Source: Cafeteria roenbergensis
Taxonomy: Eukaryota > Sar > Bigyra > Bicosoecida > Cafeteriaceae
Assembly (NCBI GenBank): GCA_008330645.1
Contig: VLTN01000038.1
Location: 62,001 to 126,000 of the forward strand
DNA length: 64,000 nucleotides
Reading direction: 5' to 3'
In this document: in pieces, positions 50,001-61,500 of the stretch
Position numbering within the stretch: the stretch's first letter is position 1
How the letters are laid out: every line of letters starts with the position of its first letter
Translations under genes and position numbers: made by a program
The notes under the pieces: model-generated
Databases searched by the model: none
The model's input: only the letters and a program-made list of their open reading frames with translations
Told to the model about the DNA's origin: nothing

Positions 50001-53000
50001 GATGCAGTGGTGACGGGCCGGGCGAAACCGCTGCCCTCTTCTGTCCGCGCGGCTCTGCCGACCATGGTCCGGCTTTACCTGGGACGTCGGCCGGTTTCGC
50101 GTCCACCGACACCAGCCCGTGAGCGACACTCTTGGCCCGGATGAACGATCGACGAACTCCACCGATGCCCACGCCGGCGCCGGGTTGGACAGCTCCGCCG
50201 ACGGGCGTTCCAGGGCCCGCCAGTGGCTGTGTCTGTGTCCCGCCCGGCGAGCCCCTGTCAGCGCCGACGTCGTCAGCATACTGCCGCCCCGACGCCTGGA
50301 GTTGCAGTTGCAGTTGGCGCTTTCGCAAGTCGCGCTGCCGCCGGTTCGCTGAAACCGCTGGCCCAGAGGCCGCAGCCGAAACCGCGACGTCGTCGCAGCG
50401 CCACAGGCCCCCACCAGCTTCTCCAAACCAAACGACTGCCCCGACAGACGAAACCGCGGCGACGTCGGCTGCAAGCGTTGCCACGAGCGCGGAAGCAGCA
50501 GCTGACACCTCCAACGCGAGTGACTCGCAATCGTCGCACGCAATCAGCTGACCAAAGATCGCTGCCAATGTGCCAGTTGCGTTGGCTCTGCCAAACTCCG
50601 ACCGGCAGAGCCGCGCCCCCAGCAGCAGGGCCCGCATGCCGGCAGTCGACGCTGCGCGCCGCAGCGAAACCGCACGAAGTGCGGACACCATGGCGGCAGA
50701 GCCAGCTCTGCGCCTCAGGGCACGTTCCGCGGTTTCGCGACGCAGGGCGTCGAAGACGCGTCTCAGTGCCAAGCGACGCCGGACCCCTGCCACGCACGCG
50801 ACGGCGGATCGTTTCGCCACCGTTCGACGAGTCGCGGCCTGGCCACGTTGCGAAACCGCTGACGCAGCCCTCCATGCCTGCAGAGCAGACTGCGCGAGCT
50901 TTCGAGTCTTGGTCAATCGCAAGCGATCGGCGGAGCGGACTGCTGCTGCATGGCGCGAAACCGCCAGGTGCCACGCCCTGAGAGCGACACGCCCCATCTC
51001 CTTTTGGGACGCTCGTGAAACCGCAACAACCGCCGACGTCGCATGCGACTTGCTTGCTGCTGAAACAGCCCGAGCCTGACTGGCAGCTGACTGGCGATCC
51101 TTCCACAGCCGCAGCCATCGAGACAGGGCCCTTCCAGCCACTCGTCGCGAAACCGCAGACACAACCGCGGCAGCCGACCGCCGCGCTGCCCAACGCCGAC
51201 GCCAGGCGTGGAACACTTGACGCGAAACCGTGCTGCGAGCGACCCGGCCACGGAGCGACGACAGAGCCACTGTGGCAGACGCGTGCCCACACGAAACCGC
51301 TCTGTCAAACGTTTGCTTTGCCGTGGCTGACGTGGCCGCGACACGCCAGTGGCTGACAGACGACGCCAGCGCCGCGGTCCGGTGCAGCCGCGAAACCGCA
51401 AGGAAGATGCGTCTTGCACCGTCTCGTCTCCTGCGGTTTCGCGCCGCCATACGCTGCCACTCAGCGAGCGCTGCGCGAAACCGCTGAGTCTCTTCGCGCC
51501 GCCACGCCACCAGCCGCGTAGCCCCGCGCGTGGCAGCGACGTCTCTCGCGGCAGCTCGCGAAACCGCCGACTGCCGCCACCGGCTGAGGGCCCGTGCCAC
51601 CACCATCCGCTGCCGGTCACGCGCCAGTCGCTTGCCAGTCGCCCGGGTGCGCGCTCGGCGGAACCACTCGCCGAAAGCCCGCCGTGCTGTCGTCTCCAAG
51701 TCCCGGCCCTGTCGTTCCGCCATCAGCCGCGAAACCGCTCGATCGCGCTGGGTCACCGCGCGCGCACAGCGTTGCAAGGCCGCCTGTTCCCGGCCCAACG
51801 CAGCCTGCAGAGCCGCCTCTGCAAGCTCTGCCCGCTCTGTCAGCGCTGCCTGCGTGGCCTCGACTCGCTGCTGATGGGCTTGTGACGCTGCATGCTTCCA
51901 GCGACGCAAGGCGGCGCCGGCACAACGTTTGGCCGCGGCCGTCAGTCCTGCCGCGAGGAGTCGCTGACGTGAAGACGCCGTGCCTGCCACGACGCTCCTC
52001 CAGGAAGCAAACACTGACTTGCGCACGATGGACGCCTGACGCTGCTCCAGCAGAGCCACGGCGGCGGCAGTCTTTGCACGCGAAACCGCCAAGCCGCGGG
52101 CTGTTTCGTCCGCAAGAGCCTTGCGATCAGCCTCCACCTGGAGCCAGCGCGAAACCGCACGAAGTTTGCAGAGCCCCCGCCGCAAGCCGGCCCTTGTGAA
52201 CAAGATGTGCGCCACACGACGCAGCGCCTGCCTGCGGTGAAACGCAAGCCTCCAAGCCCTCCAGGCATCAGCAGAGCGTCGGCGCCGCATCACCTGCTGG
52301 AGCGACGCGTCGGCGGCCTTGGTAGCCGAAACCGCGGCAGAGCCAAAGGCGCGAATCTTCCAGAAGCAGCTGCGCATGACTGACCGCTGACGAGCCCCTG
52401 ACAGGGCCATGATGGACGCAGCAGCTGCTGCAGCACGAGCTTGCACGCGTCGCTGCTCTGCCAGGCGGGCGGTTTCGCCGGAAAGCGCATTGGCCTCGTC
52501 ACGAGCCGTCGCTGCGGCCGCCGCAGCCGCTGCCTGACACGCCTCCACCGACTCACGATCCTGCCGGATCTGACGCGTAACCGCTCGAAGTGCCTGGAAG
52601 GCGGAGCGTCGCGTTCTCTCCCGGATACGAGCCGCGAGCTTCTGCTGCCGATGCCGGCAGAGCCGGTCGCAACGAGAGACTTCGCGCCACGCAGTCAGCT
52701 GACGGCGCAGAAGCGTGCGGTTTCGCCGCGCTGTGGCGGATGCTGCTGCATGTGCCCACACCCGCCTGCGACCGGCGGTTTCGTGCGCCTGCCACCGCCA
52801 GGCTGCAAGCGTTGCGACCAGCTTTGCGCGGTTTCGTGCGCCCTGCAGAGCTACAGCGCCGCGCCGAGCTGCAGCTCTGCCACCGGCTCTCCTTGACCGT
52901 CGCGCTGCGTCCCTCGCCGTCGCGATGGGCACAGAGCCGCCCCCGCGCAAGAGACCCCACTCGCGGATCCTGGCAAAGCTTCGGGCCATGCGTCTGACAT

Positions 53001-54288
53001 CCCATCGGTGGATTGCTTGGCCGAGGACAGCCGCAACCGAGACGTGTCTCGCGCGGCGCGAGGCAGCGCTGGCCCTGCGAAGAGTGGTCACTGCAACGGC
53101 TTCCGATGTGCGGGCCTCCGTGGCCTGGCGTTGGGAGCGCGAAACCGCCAGTGCGAGCGCCGTGGAGCGAGCGGCCGTCGCCGCCAATGACCGGTCCAGC
53201 GCAGACGCGTCCGCCGACTCGTCCAGCAGCGCCACCGCGCCGCCGGCGTCGCTGTTGCCCTCGAACCCCCTGTCGAGGCTCTGCCACCGGCTCTCGCTTT
53301 GGGAGTCCTTCGCGTCGACGTCCTCCCATGCGGCTCTGCCGGGAGAGGACCACAGTCGACTGCTGTGCCGGGGCCGCCACGGCCGTCTGGGCTCTGCCGA
53401 GGCGTCCGAGCCGGCGGTTTCGTGGGGCGGGCCGAATCGCGACGCGATGGGGATACGGTCGGTAGGGTCCCGGGGGTCTGCCTGCAGCGAGCCTTGGGGC
53501 GTTGCCAGCGCCGTGGCTGCGGCCTGCTGAGGCCTGTGGTACTGCCACTGGTGTTGGTGCTGGAAATGGTGCGTCTGGGGGGGAGGCGGCGGTGGCGGGG
53601 GTGGCAGCGGCAGCGGCCGCGCCTGCGAGCGGCTCGCCCATTGGTGCGCATGCGGCAGCGGCTGCGGCAAGGCGTCCGTGGGAGGGCCGCTGGGGTGACC
53701 GTCCCACGGCGCGTCGTCGAGGGCGTCCCGATGGCCGACCGGCTCGACAGGCCCAACGCCGAACGAGGTGGCACCGCCACCGGAGCCGGCCGCGCCACGC
53801 TCTGCGGCAGCTGCGCGCATCGCTCGTCGGGCGCTGGTGCTGGTGCTGGTGCTGGTCGCGGCTGGGCTGGCGGCGGCGGCGGCGGCGGCGGCCGCGCCGA
53901 AGGCAGTTGCAGATCGGCGTGGCGCACCCGAGGCCGGCGCCGGGCCCATGGCGGAGCGAGACTGGCCCGACCGGTCGCCCGTGTGGCCTGCGCCTGCAAG
54001 GTACTTTTGCCCGTCGCTGGGGGCGCTGGTCGCGACCTGGGCGCGGGGGGCGGGGCGCGGTTGCGCGGCGCGGGCAGTTGTCCGTCCGCCGGGCTGCGAG
54101 CCCGCCTCCAGCAAGCCGGCCTTCATCCGGCTGGAGCCGCGGCCCTGACCGGGCAGGCCGGCCTCGTCCAGGCGGGGTGGCGGCTGGTCCGTGGCGGCTC
54201 GAGGGGACGGGCGAGGGCGGTGGCGGTGGCCGTGCTGCGGCGACCGAAGCGCATCGAGCAGCGACGAATCACCGATGGACGAGTCCAT
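47092..54288 (-). CDS. Sfi1-like centrin-binding/coiled-coil protein (centriole or basal body)
   Basis: The frame is open from 54453, but the ATG at 54288 (MDSSIGDSSLLDALRSP) gives a more protein-like N-terminus, so about 2,398 residues. After a disordered, His/Pro/Gln-rich N-terminus comes a long helical region (about 53,000-50,700) with many copies of an Sfi1-type unit ending in Trp (ALSRWRQSA, ALAEWQRMA, SVSHWRVAA, ALSRWLRLWKD, ALRAWHLAV, ALQAWRAAS). In yeast and animals such repeats each bind one centrin. A low-complexity middle follows, then a C-terminal Ala/Glu/Arg coiled coil of about 550 residues. A flagellar or centrosomal role is inferred. The word GCGGTTTCGC recurs about 30 times, mostly read as Ala-Val-Ser-Arg. 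No intron is evident. Confidence 0.8.
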   Translation of the reverse strand: MDSSIGDSSLLDALRSPQHGHRHRPRPSPRAATDQPPPRLDEAGLPGQGRGSSRMKAGLLEAGSQPGGRTTARAAQPRPAPRAQVATSAPSDGQKYLAGAGHTGDRSGQSRSAMGPAPASGAPRRSATAFGAAAAAAAAASPAATSTSTSTSARRAMRAAAAERGAAGSGGGATSFGVGPVEPVGHRDALDDAPWDGHPSGPPTDALPQPLPHAHQWASRSQARPLPLPPPPPPPPPQTHHFQHQHQWQYHRPQQAAATALATPQGSLQADPRDPTDRIPIASRFGPPHETAGSDASAEPRRPWRPRHSSRLWSSPGRAAWEDVDAKDSQSESRWQSLDRGFEGNSDAGGAVALLDESADASALDRSLAATAARSTALALAVSRSQRQATEARTSEAVAVTTLRRASAASRRARHVSVAAVLGQAIHRWDVRRMARSFARIREWGLLRGGGSVPIATARDAARRSRRAGGRAAARRGAVALQGARNRAKLVATLAAWRWQAHETAGRRRVWAHAAASATARRNRTLLRRQLTAWREVSRCDRLCRHRQQKLAARIRERTRRSAFQALRAVTRQIRQDRESVEACQAAAAAAAATARDEANALSGETARLAEQRRVQARAAAAAASIMALSGARQRSVMRSCFWKIRAFGSAAVSATKAADASLQQVMRRRRSADAWRAWRLAFHRRQALRRVAHILFTRAGLRRGLCKLRAVSRWLQVEADRKALADETARGLAVSRAKTAAAVALLEQRQASIVRKSVFASWRSVVAGTASSRQRLLAAGLTAAAKRCAGAALRRWKHAASQAHQQRVEATQAALTERAELAEAALQAALGREQAALQRCARAVTQRDRAVSRLMAERQGRDLETTARRAFGEWFRRARTRATGKRLARDRQRMVVARALSRWRQSAVSRAAARDVAATRGATRLVAWRREETQRFRAALAEWQRMAARNRRRRDGARRIFLAVSRLHRTAALASSVSHWRVAATSATAKQTFDRAVSCGHASATVALSSLRGRVARSTVSRQVFHAWRRRWAARRSAAAVVSAVSRRVAGRALSRWLRLWKDRQSAASQARAVSAASKSHATSAVVAVSRASQKEMGRVALRAWHLAVSRHAAAVRSADRLRLTKTRKLAQSALQAWRAASAVSQRGQAATRRTVAKRSAVACVAGVRRRLALRRVFDALRRETAERALRRRAGSAAMVSALRAVSLRRAASTAGMRALLLGARLCRSEFGRANATGTLAAIFGQLIACDDCESLALEVSAAASALVATLAADVAAVSSVGAVVWFGEAGGGLWRCDDVAVSAAASGPAVSANRRQRDLRKRQLQLQLQASGRQYADDVGADRGSPGGTQTQPLAGPGTPVGGAVQPGAGVGIGGVRRSFIRAKSVAHGLVSVDAKPADVPGKAGPWSAEPRGQKRAAVSPGPSPLHRSPSLRRLATASPAAMRRLRQVQLQSPGDASSRPPRGSPGLGRASRHRMAASAVSPALSARSFRIGSLSGLIDQVIDETADDVETADGDSDDDGGGAGAGAGAGAGAGGVGVGDSGQGQRGFTGGRADLSRQSAGRSGRSRRWGDVSMMGSGHGRDSSAGAGRNAVADGAEPGAEADAEAEFPIVSGAAGGVKRQWLSHEPSLVARSLKPASPDAPVGQSEGSLVPVVAESSEALPSYGPADDVAVAEAAKALPGYITGQSSASHAGVRGASAPQASSSVIDAASLTGLRRVQSSALLLHASGREASLSGGDQHSAQATTSAPAAAGAGSTSATLAAGRASVWLGAAPAVGSVTVGVNHPGMAGSVPLVAVQVAWRWVGSAVAESVAPSVAAHWTAAERRRQQERVRDAGVARANALASVSTAVSAVSSCTASCYARFDAEWEAGAAAAEAAALSLRAGAEAEALLFAEASVAEEEAATSAAEEEAATSAAEAAAAAASIASLKKEVAVARAARADAESSMRVAGVARAEAEAAAAAADEAKRGAESLVRSADEARAAAEATATAAGREAAAARSNAEAASRAESVMRTRLEAAEAAAAAARSAEAEAAAGRANAEAELRTLRSDVELARAETARAVSRAEEERTRAAASRAEFDRVSAEFRALQAAHSEREIAAGRAAAESADAAEQAVARAEAAAADSERRAEAAKHAADEASERVAEANRAAEEAKRRETAVVSRLEAAEASAQAETERRAEVEERLRSAELDLRQARADAEAAARAVAVDAGASAEFRRHARRSQRAVADREEKLQAAVSRAERYKALAKSAKREADEQAEAVRSLQRAVEDAELRAAASDAELSRLEAKLRKYRDRSRDLTSLVAEAKDTTERRIGELERHRAARAEERSAREAAERLAVAERRRSDRMQAELATMAAAARASRVASIHHSAISAASPPSMSSRRFASRFLDEL

Positions 54289-55533
54289 CGGCCGCCGCCG
54301 CCGGTGCTGGCGCCGGTGCTCGGGCCTTGACACGCGGCAGCTGGCGCGCGGAGCGAGGCGACCGTGCTTGTGGCGGCCGCGGGGCAAGCGGAGTGGGCGG
54401 CGCCTGCGCTGCCTGGGAGCGACTCCCCATCGCGCGCTGGCGAGTTGCGCCAAAAACGGCTGCGAACTGCTGCCAGTCGGGCCATAACTATGGCTCTGCC
54501 TCGCGCGCGAGATTTGGAATGTGTCTAGAGTCTCGAGGGAATACGGTCAAACCTGCATTCGCTGCACCCGAGTTCCGGACTCGGGCGCGCAGAGTCCTGG
54601 GTCAGAGACGACTGCGGCCGCGAGTTCAGACTGCACTCGCCCGGCGCAAACGCCGAGGGAACGCCGGCCCCCATGGATGCTGACGTGCTCGTGTGGACGG
54701 GCGCGCCGATGCCGTCGCTGGTGCTTCGCGTGAGCAGCGCAGCCCTCGGCCTTGCCCCCAGTCCGGCGTGCGCGAGCGGCCGCCAGCGTTGCCAGGCGCT
54801 GCGCGCTGCGCGCGTGCTCCGCGGCACGGCCTCGCGCGACCTTGAGACGCAGACACCGCCCCCAAAATATTGCCACCGCAGGATGCCCCTGGAGTGGGCA
54901 CTGTGTTTGCGTCGTGGGGTCCGGCAGGGGCGCCGCAGCCAGGCTGGTGAGACAAGTGCCGGTCGCGACAGCGAGCAAGCTTGCCCGCCCCAGAGTGGGT
55001 CTCCTCCAGCACCCCCTGAACGGAGTGCACGACGCCAATGCTTATGCGCGTGCCCGCTGCGACGCTGCGGAGCAGTGGCGCTGGCAAGCCATGCCCTGGC
55101 GATGCACCGACTCCGAGGGCGGTCAAGCCGTCCCGGACGGCCCGCCACAGCTTCGGTGCCGCGAGCAGGGGATGCGGGTCACTTTCTTCTCTTGATTGCC
55201 CGCGCTGCGCATGACTGCCCGCCTGAGGACGGGTGGAGTCGCGGCGCGAGCGTTGGTGCGCTCGGCTGCCAGACCGGAGCCTGCGAGTCGCAGCGTCAGC
55301 CCGTTCGCTGCTCCTGGCATCCCCCTGCTGCGCCCCCCCCCGCCTCTACCCCTCCCCGTTCCCGTCCCTGGCTCCCACCTTTGCCCCGTGCCCCGACACC
55401 CTCGCTGGCGCCCAGCCGCCCGCCCAGCAGTCGTGGCGCTTCGCGCGCGCCAGCCGACCACCTTCCTCCGCGCGCGCCCGCCCTCCCCATGAGATGCTGC
55501 CGAATCGCTATTCGCCCGGCCCGCTTGTCGCAG
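54289..55533. other. Divergent upstream region between the Sfi1-like and PH/PDZ genes
   Basis: About 1.2 kb expected to hold both promoters and any first exon of the PH/PDZ gene. A pyrimidine-rich run lies at about 55320-55375. No start exon could be fixed. Confidence 0.4.
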
Positions 55534-58500
55534 CGCGCTCGTACAACCCGGGTTCATCGTGGTCGGCATCCGGCGGCCAGGCTTCAGCCCAGACGAGCGC
55601 CCTGTTGCGCCCGTGGACGCAGCAGCTGTCCACCAGCTGCTCCAACCGCAGCACAGCGGCGGCACGCGCCTCGTAAAGCCGGTCGGAATTGTGTTTCGGC
55701 ACCCCCTCGTGCACGCAGCAGTCCGGTCGGGCGCTACACCGGTGAGTGACAGCGCGGGCACAGCGTTCGGCCGGAGCAACGCGCTGCCGGGCATGATGCG
55801 CTGCCTTGCTCGCGGCGAAAGTGCGCAATCGCTGCACTGTCTCCTCGCGCAACAGCATTGCGCCTCACCGTGCACAGCAAGTTTCAAAGCTTGCGTCTGG
55901 AGGCAGCCATGCCAGTTGGCCCGCGGTCGGCGCCGCGCAGCGCACCGCATTCCAGCATTGCTCTCTCACACGTGCCGATGCAACTGCCCGCTGATTGCCG
56001 CAGCCGGGCCGCGCTCTCTGTCACTTCCGCCGAGACGGCAGACGCCTCCAGGGCCCAATCACCGTTCGTGCAACTCACGGGTTGCCCGGATACAGGCGAT
56101 GGCTCCACCGCTTCTTCGTGCTCGATCCGGACGCGGGCTTGTTGCGGCGCTTCAAGTCGGAGAAGCATTTTACCGACGACCCAGATGGCGGCCGAGCTCT
56201 GCCGCTCTCTGAAATCGCGTCTGTCCGGGTGACAGCAGACGGGCAGGGGCAGCTTCCCTGTCGTGCGGACATCGTCACCAGGTCGGACGAGCATCACCAT
56301 TCCCCTCCCCAGTCCGAGTCAGGGGCCAGTCTCCAGTCGGTCCCCTCTCTGTCATCCAGTTTCGCGTCCTTGTCTCGAAGGGGCAGAGCCAAATCGATCG
56401 CAAGCGCGGTTCACTCGACCGGTCCGCTCCAGATCCGGCCGCCGCAGCTGCCGCCCTCCACGGCCGCAGCTGCGTCGTCGTCCCCGCCCACCCCAGTCTC
56501 GTCAGGATCACGGGCAGCTGCGCTGGCCCCGGGCCCCGCCGAGGCAGCGCCATGGGGGGCTGGGGCAAGCCGCCCGGACCCGATTTCGAGCTCAGCGTCG
56601 GAAGTGCCTGCCAGAGCCCCCCCAGCAACTGCGGCGCTCGTTGCGGGGGGAAGCTCTGCCACTGCTAGCGGTTTCGGCATGTCGCGAGCTCGGGCATCGT
56701 CGGCGGCAGCGGTGGGCGCGGCTGCTGCGGCCTCTAGCGGCAGCGCTGCCGCGGCAGGCACGGCTCAGCGCAAGAGCTTCACTTCCGATCTGCTAGCGGC
56801 CCCGGGTGGCGTGTCGACCGGCTCTGCTGAAAGTGGCTCTGCCGACGTCGTGCTCACTGACGAAAACCCGGCTCAGAAGCTTCGCTTTGCTTGCGGCTTG
56901 GAGTGCCTCGTGTGGGCCGTGGCCGTCGCATCAGCAGCCGGCCACTTGGGCCATCCAGACGTGGCGGAGGAGGCTGTGGGTGCTCCTGGCAGCCCCGTCC
57001 TGTCAGTCAGCTCCCTTCACATCGGTGTCCCAGCAGCGGCTGACGGTGTCACCGACGTCGTCGCGACCCCTCCTGCCGCGGCTCAGGCGCTGCCGTCCGG
57101 GCCTGCTGGGTCGATTGCCACCGCAGCCATCGCCCGTGCGGAACCAGTGCCTGCAATCGTCGCGGGCGCGACTGGGGAGGCTGCGCCAGTCACTCGGCCA
57201 TCACAGCTGGCAGCATCGGCTCCTGCCCCGGGCGGTCTCGGTCCGCCGAGTGCGCCAAACAGCGCCATCAGGGGAGAATCAGATGATATTGCACAAGCAC
57301 CGACCCCAGCAGGAGTTGCTCAAGCGGCAGCCGATTCTCACGGTCCCGACACAGAGCCTGGCATCAGACGCGGCCACGTTGATGGCACAGCCGGCGAAGC
57401 CACTGACGCAAGCATCACCGCTGTCAGGGCCGGAGCAGCAACTGACGCAAGCGCCACCGCTGTCAGGGCCGGAGCAGCGACTGACGCAAGCACCACCGCT
57501 GTCAGGGCCGGAGCAGCGACTGACGCAAGCACCACCGCTGCCAGGGCCGGAGCAGCGACTGACGCAAGCACCACCGCTGTCAGGGCCGGAGCAGCGACTG
57601 ACGCAAGCACCACCGCTGTCAGGGCCGGAGCAGCGACTGACGCAAGCACCACCGCTGCCAGGGCCGGAGCAGCGACTGACGCAAGCGCCACCGCTGTCAG
57701 GGCCGGAGCAGCGACTGACGCAAGCACCACCGCTGTCAGGGCCGGAGCAGCGACTGACGCAAGCACCACCGCTGTCAGGGCCGGAGCAGCGACTGACGCA
57801 AGCACCACCGCTGTCAGGGCCGGTTCGGCAGCTGCTTCAGTTGCTTCCGGTGTGTCTGACGCAACGGCCCCAGATGCAGCAACTGAACCGTCAGCGGACG
57901 CAAAACAGACACTAGCTGCCGCGTCATTGCGGCCAGTGCCTTGCTCGCCCAGCCTGCCGCTGCCAGGCGTCAAGCCGCGACGCAGCGACGCAGGCACCGC
58001 CGCAAAACCGCTGAGGCCAGAGCTTCGGCCGGCTGACCGACCGATCGCATCGGCACGCGACTCCGCCCCGCGTGAAACCGGCGGTTTCGCGTTCCAGTTT
58101 CGTCAGACTCCCGTCATGATCCTGGCGGGATCTCGCTCCGCGGCGGGCGAGGCGGCTCTGCTCACGCGCCACGGCGTGATCGGCACCTGCTCTGTGGCTC
58201 TGCTGGCGGAGTCCGTGGCGGCAGTCGGGGCCTGGTTCGGTCCGCTGGCCGATCAAGTGCGAGTCACGCCTGGCGAGTCAGGTGCAACTCCGTGGGCTTC
58301 GTCTCCAAGGGCGGGTGAGTCTGCATCGGCCGAAAATTCGACCGACTTGCCAGCAGCGACAGGTTCCGACAGTGCCGCTCGCAGTGGCGGTGGCGGTGGC
58401 GGTGGCGGTGGCGGTGGCGGTGGCGGTGCTGCTGGTGCCTCCATCATGGTCGCTGGGGCGCTGGCTCCCAAGGCGTTTCCGTCAGATGACGCTGCACCGG

Positions 58501-61500
58501 GGTCACTGGTCACCGTTGTTGGGTCTCGACCACGACAAGAGTCATCTGCGCCACTCTCTCCCGATGAGCGATGCGGCATCGCTCGCTCACTGGATGCCGC
58601 AATGGTGGCAGCAGCACACGCGTCAGCTGACCGCCTGAAAATTGAGCCGATGACTCCAGCACCCGAGATCATCGCTGCAGCCGAGACAGCAGTTCACTAT
58701 GGCGCACCCTGGCTCTGCCGTGCGGACGTCAAATGCCTATCTGTGGCTCTACCGGCGTCGGCAAGTCACGGAGTCGCTGCCCCACCAAGCGGCTTCACGC
58801 GAAACTTAGCTCGGAGAGTCACTCGTTGGCAGGATCGCGTCGCATCTGTGGGCTCTGCCGCCTGGCCAGGTTCTGGTCTGATTCCAGGCGACGTCGTACT
58901 GGCTGTGGGCGACACTCCGGCAGCGTCGCTCACTCCTGCATCGGCGCTTGAGATGGCGAGCACGGCTCTGCGCAAGACGGGAAGGGTGGTCATTCGCGTT
59001 GCTCGGCCAATTGCTGTCGTGACAGCAGGGGGTGAAACCGCGGGAAACTCCGCTCTCCAACGCGCTGGGGCTTCGCTCTCTGCTGGCGTTGCTGGTCGCG
59101 CTGCGGGGTCAGACCCACTGCACGCTGCCTCTGGGATGCCGTCAGAAGCACGGTCGCCGCGGCCGTCCGGTCAAACTTTCGACCGTCACAACGGGGTCAC
59201 TTCGCGGTCTGGGAGACTGGTACAACGCGCAATGCAGGCGCCGTGGTCTGGCGCAGCCCGGCCAAGCGAGTCGCGTCGAAGTGATGGTCCAATGCAAGCC
59301 ACTTCGACTGTCAAGCTTCTGCCGGCACGGTCTGTGAATTCCGCCTCCGTTGCTCCTCGGCAGAGCTGGATCCTTCCACCCGCGTCGCCTGATGATGCGC
59401 CGACGGCGTCGACAGCGCGTCAGAGGTGGCTTGAGCGCGAGGCAACTGCAACCGCCATCGCCCTTCGACGGCGAGCGGTTTCGTCTCCGGCCCACAAGCA
59501 GCCTTCGGGACGGAGCCAGGCACGGTCCCGGCCTCACCGCAAGCACCTGAAGCAGTCACCGAAACATCCGGCGCCAGTCACCTCCCGATCAAGCACTCCA
59601 TCAGGCCGGCAAGATCCCATTCCCGATGACGTGGCACCTGGAGCAGTCGCGCCAGCCGCCCTCGTCGATCCTTCCGGGGACCCGGATGCCCCGCCACCGC
59701 GTGCCGACCCTGCAGCCGCTCGCAGCCCTCCTGCAAGTTTCACCGCTAGCGATTCCGCCCGTGGCGAGAACGTGACCCTGCCTGATGCCCACGACACACC
59801 GGCTCAATCTGCCACCAGTCGTGAGGCCGTCGCAAGTGCAAGTTCCGAGCTGTCTCCAGGGACGCCAGTCAGCTCAGCATCACCCACTGCTGCCAATGAA
59901 GCGGCCGTATCTCCGCAGGTGCCTGCTATTGCCGCTCGGCTAGCCGATGCCGCCTCGTGCCTGGAGCCAGCCTGCCCAGCAGAGCCGTCTCCGGCTCTGC
60001 TGCCGCTGGCAGTCTGTCCAACCGTTCCGGACATGAGAGCACCGGACGGCAGTGTCGACGGCCCATCTGCAGCGGGTCCTGGCAGTGTCATCGGCACATC
60101 AGCAACAGGCGACGGTGCCACCCGTGACAGCGTGTCCGGCCCCACGCCAGCTGACGACACCGGCGCCACCGGCAGCGCAGACGAGTCAGAAGTGCCGGCC
60201 GCAGACAGCAGCGATGCTGCCGGCGAGCCCTGCACGACGAGTCCGGGTCTCGCCGCCGAGGAGTCCGAGTCAGCACGTACGCCATCACCAGTCGGTCATG
60301 ACGCCATCACTGGGCCCTTGCCGGCGCCTTGTGCCGTTCCACCTTCACCAGCAGCCGCAGCAGCTGCCACTTCAGCGCCCGGCATCGGCACTGCGCCACC
60401 GGCAGCACCTGCCTCTGCCCCTCGTCAGTCGCCAGCGTCAGACCAGCAAAGCGACGCGCTTGCGAAGTGCAGCGATGAGCAGACGACTGGCCATCAGGAC
60501 GGACTGGAAATTTCCAGTTCAACGCCTTTGAGCCTAACCCCGCCTTCTTTGCCTCGAGCTCAGCCGGGTCAGCCTGGGCAGGAGGCAGCCGGCGGCGGCG
60601 GAGTGTCGGCTGACAGGCAGGCGGCGTCGCCCAAAGCCGATTCGCCCGCATCGAGCGCGCAAGCACCCGTTCGTTTGCCTGCAGAGGCTTCCGCAACGAT
60701 GGGCCATTGCTCCGCCTCTGATTCGCCGTCCGCCGATCAAGGCGATCTTGCCGTTGCGCCCACCGTTGGCCGTGCTGGGGGCGCAACTGCCGCCCCGCCT
60801 GCGGCCGAGGAACCGGCCGGCGCCGATCACTGCCATCGCGGCACTGAGCCCGGAGGCTCCGAGTCCGGTGTGCCGGCGCCACTGCGTGGGCCGACGGCTT
60901 CGTCGGCCGCTGGCTGTGGCGACGGCGTATCGAAGCAGGGTCAAGTCGATCCAGCGCAGAGCACGCTGGCCCAAGCTGCAGCTGCTGTCCAAGCTCAAGT
61001 TGAAGTTGAAGCTGAAGTTGACGGTGCGGTTGCAGATGCAAGCGCGAGCGCCCGAGACAGCGGGGCAAGCCCTTGCGAGGCTGACGGAGGCAGCGTTGTG
61101 GCTGGCGCAGACACGCCGGGCGACTCCGATGGCGAGGGCTCGACCGATGACGCGGTGGTCAGCCCGCTGGTGGGTGATGCGCGCGCTTGGGCCACTGCCG
61201 ACGTCCGTCGTCGTCGGCACCCTCTGAGCAAAGCCAAGCGCGCCCAGTCGATGCGCCGCTCGATGCAGCGACGCGTGGCGCGGCGCCGCAGTCGCTCGGC
61301 TGCCGCCTGCGTGCCGGGCGCGGGCTCTGCTGACGGCGTCGCTGCCTGGTTGGAGCGGTCGGCGGGCCAGCAACCGGCCCTGCGTTGCATGCCTGGGGGC
61401 GCTGTTGCGTCCAGCCGGCGCCACGTCACGCCTTCCCCGGCCGAGGTCAGGTCCGATCTTGTCGTTGGCAGCGGCATCGGCGACGACTGGCGCGCCGTGG

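Noticed and set aside
54673-55749. 358-codon plus-strand frame between the Sfi1-like and PH/PDZ genes
   Set aside because: No motif; composition typical of chance GC-rich frames; conflicts with the predicted 5' exon of the PH/PDZ gene, which is in another frame.
55995-55997. TTG as a true start codon of the PH/PDZ gene
   Set aside because: Non-ATG starts are unlikely here, and an in-phase splice from an upstream exon explains the open frame better.
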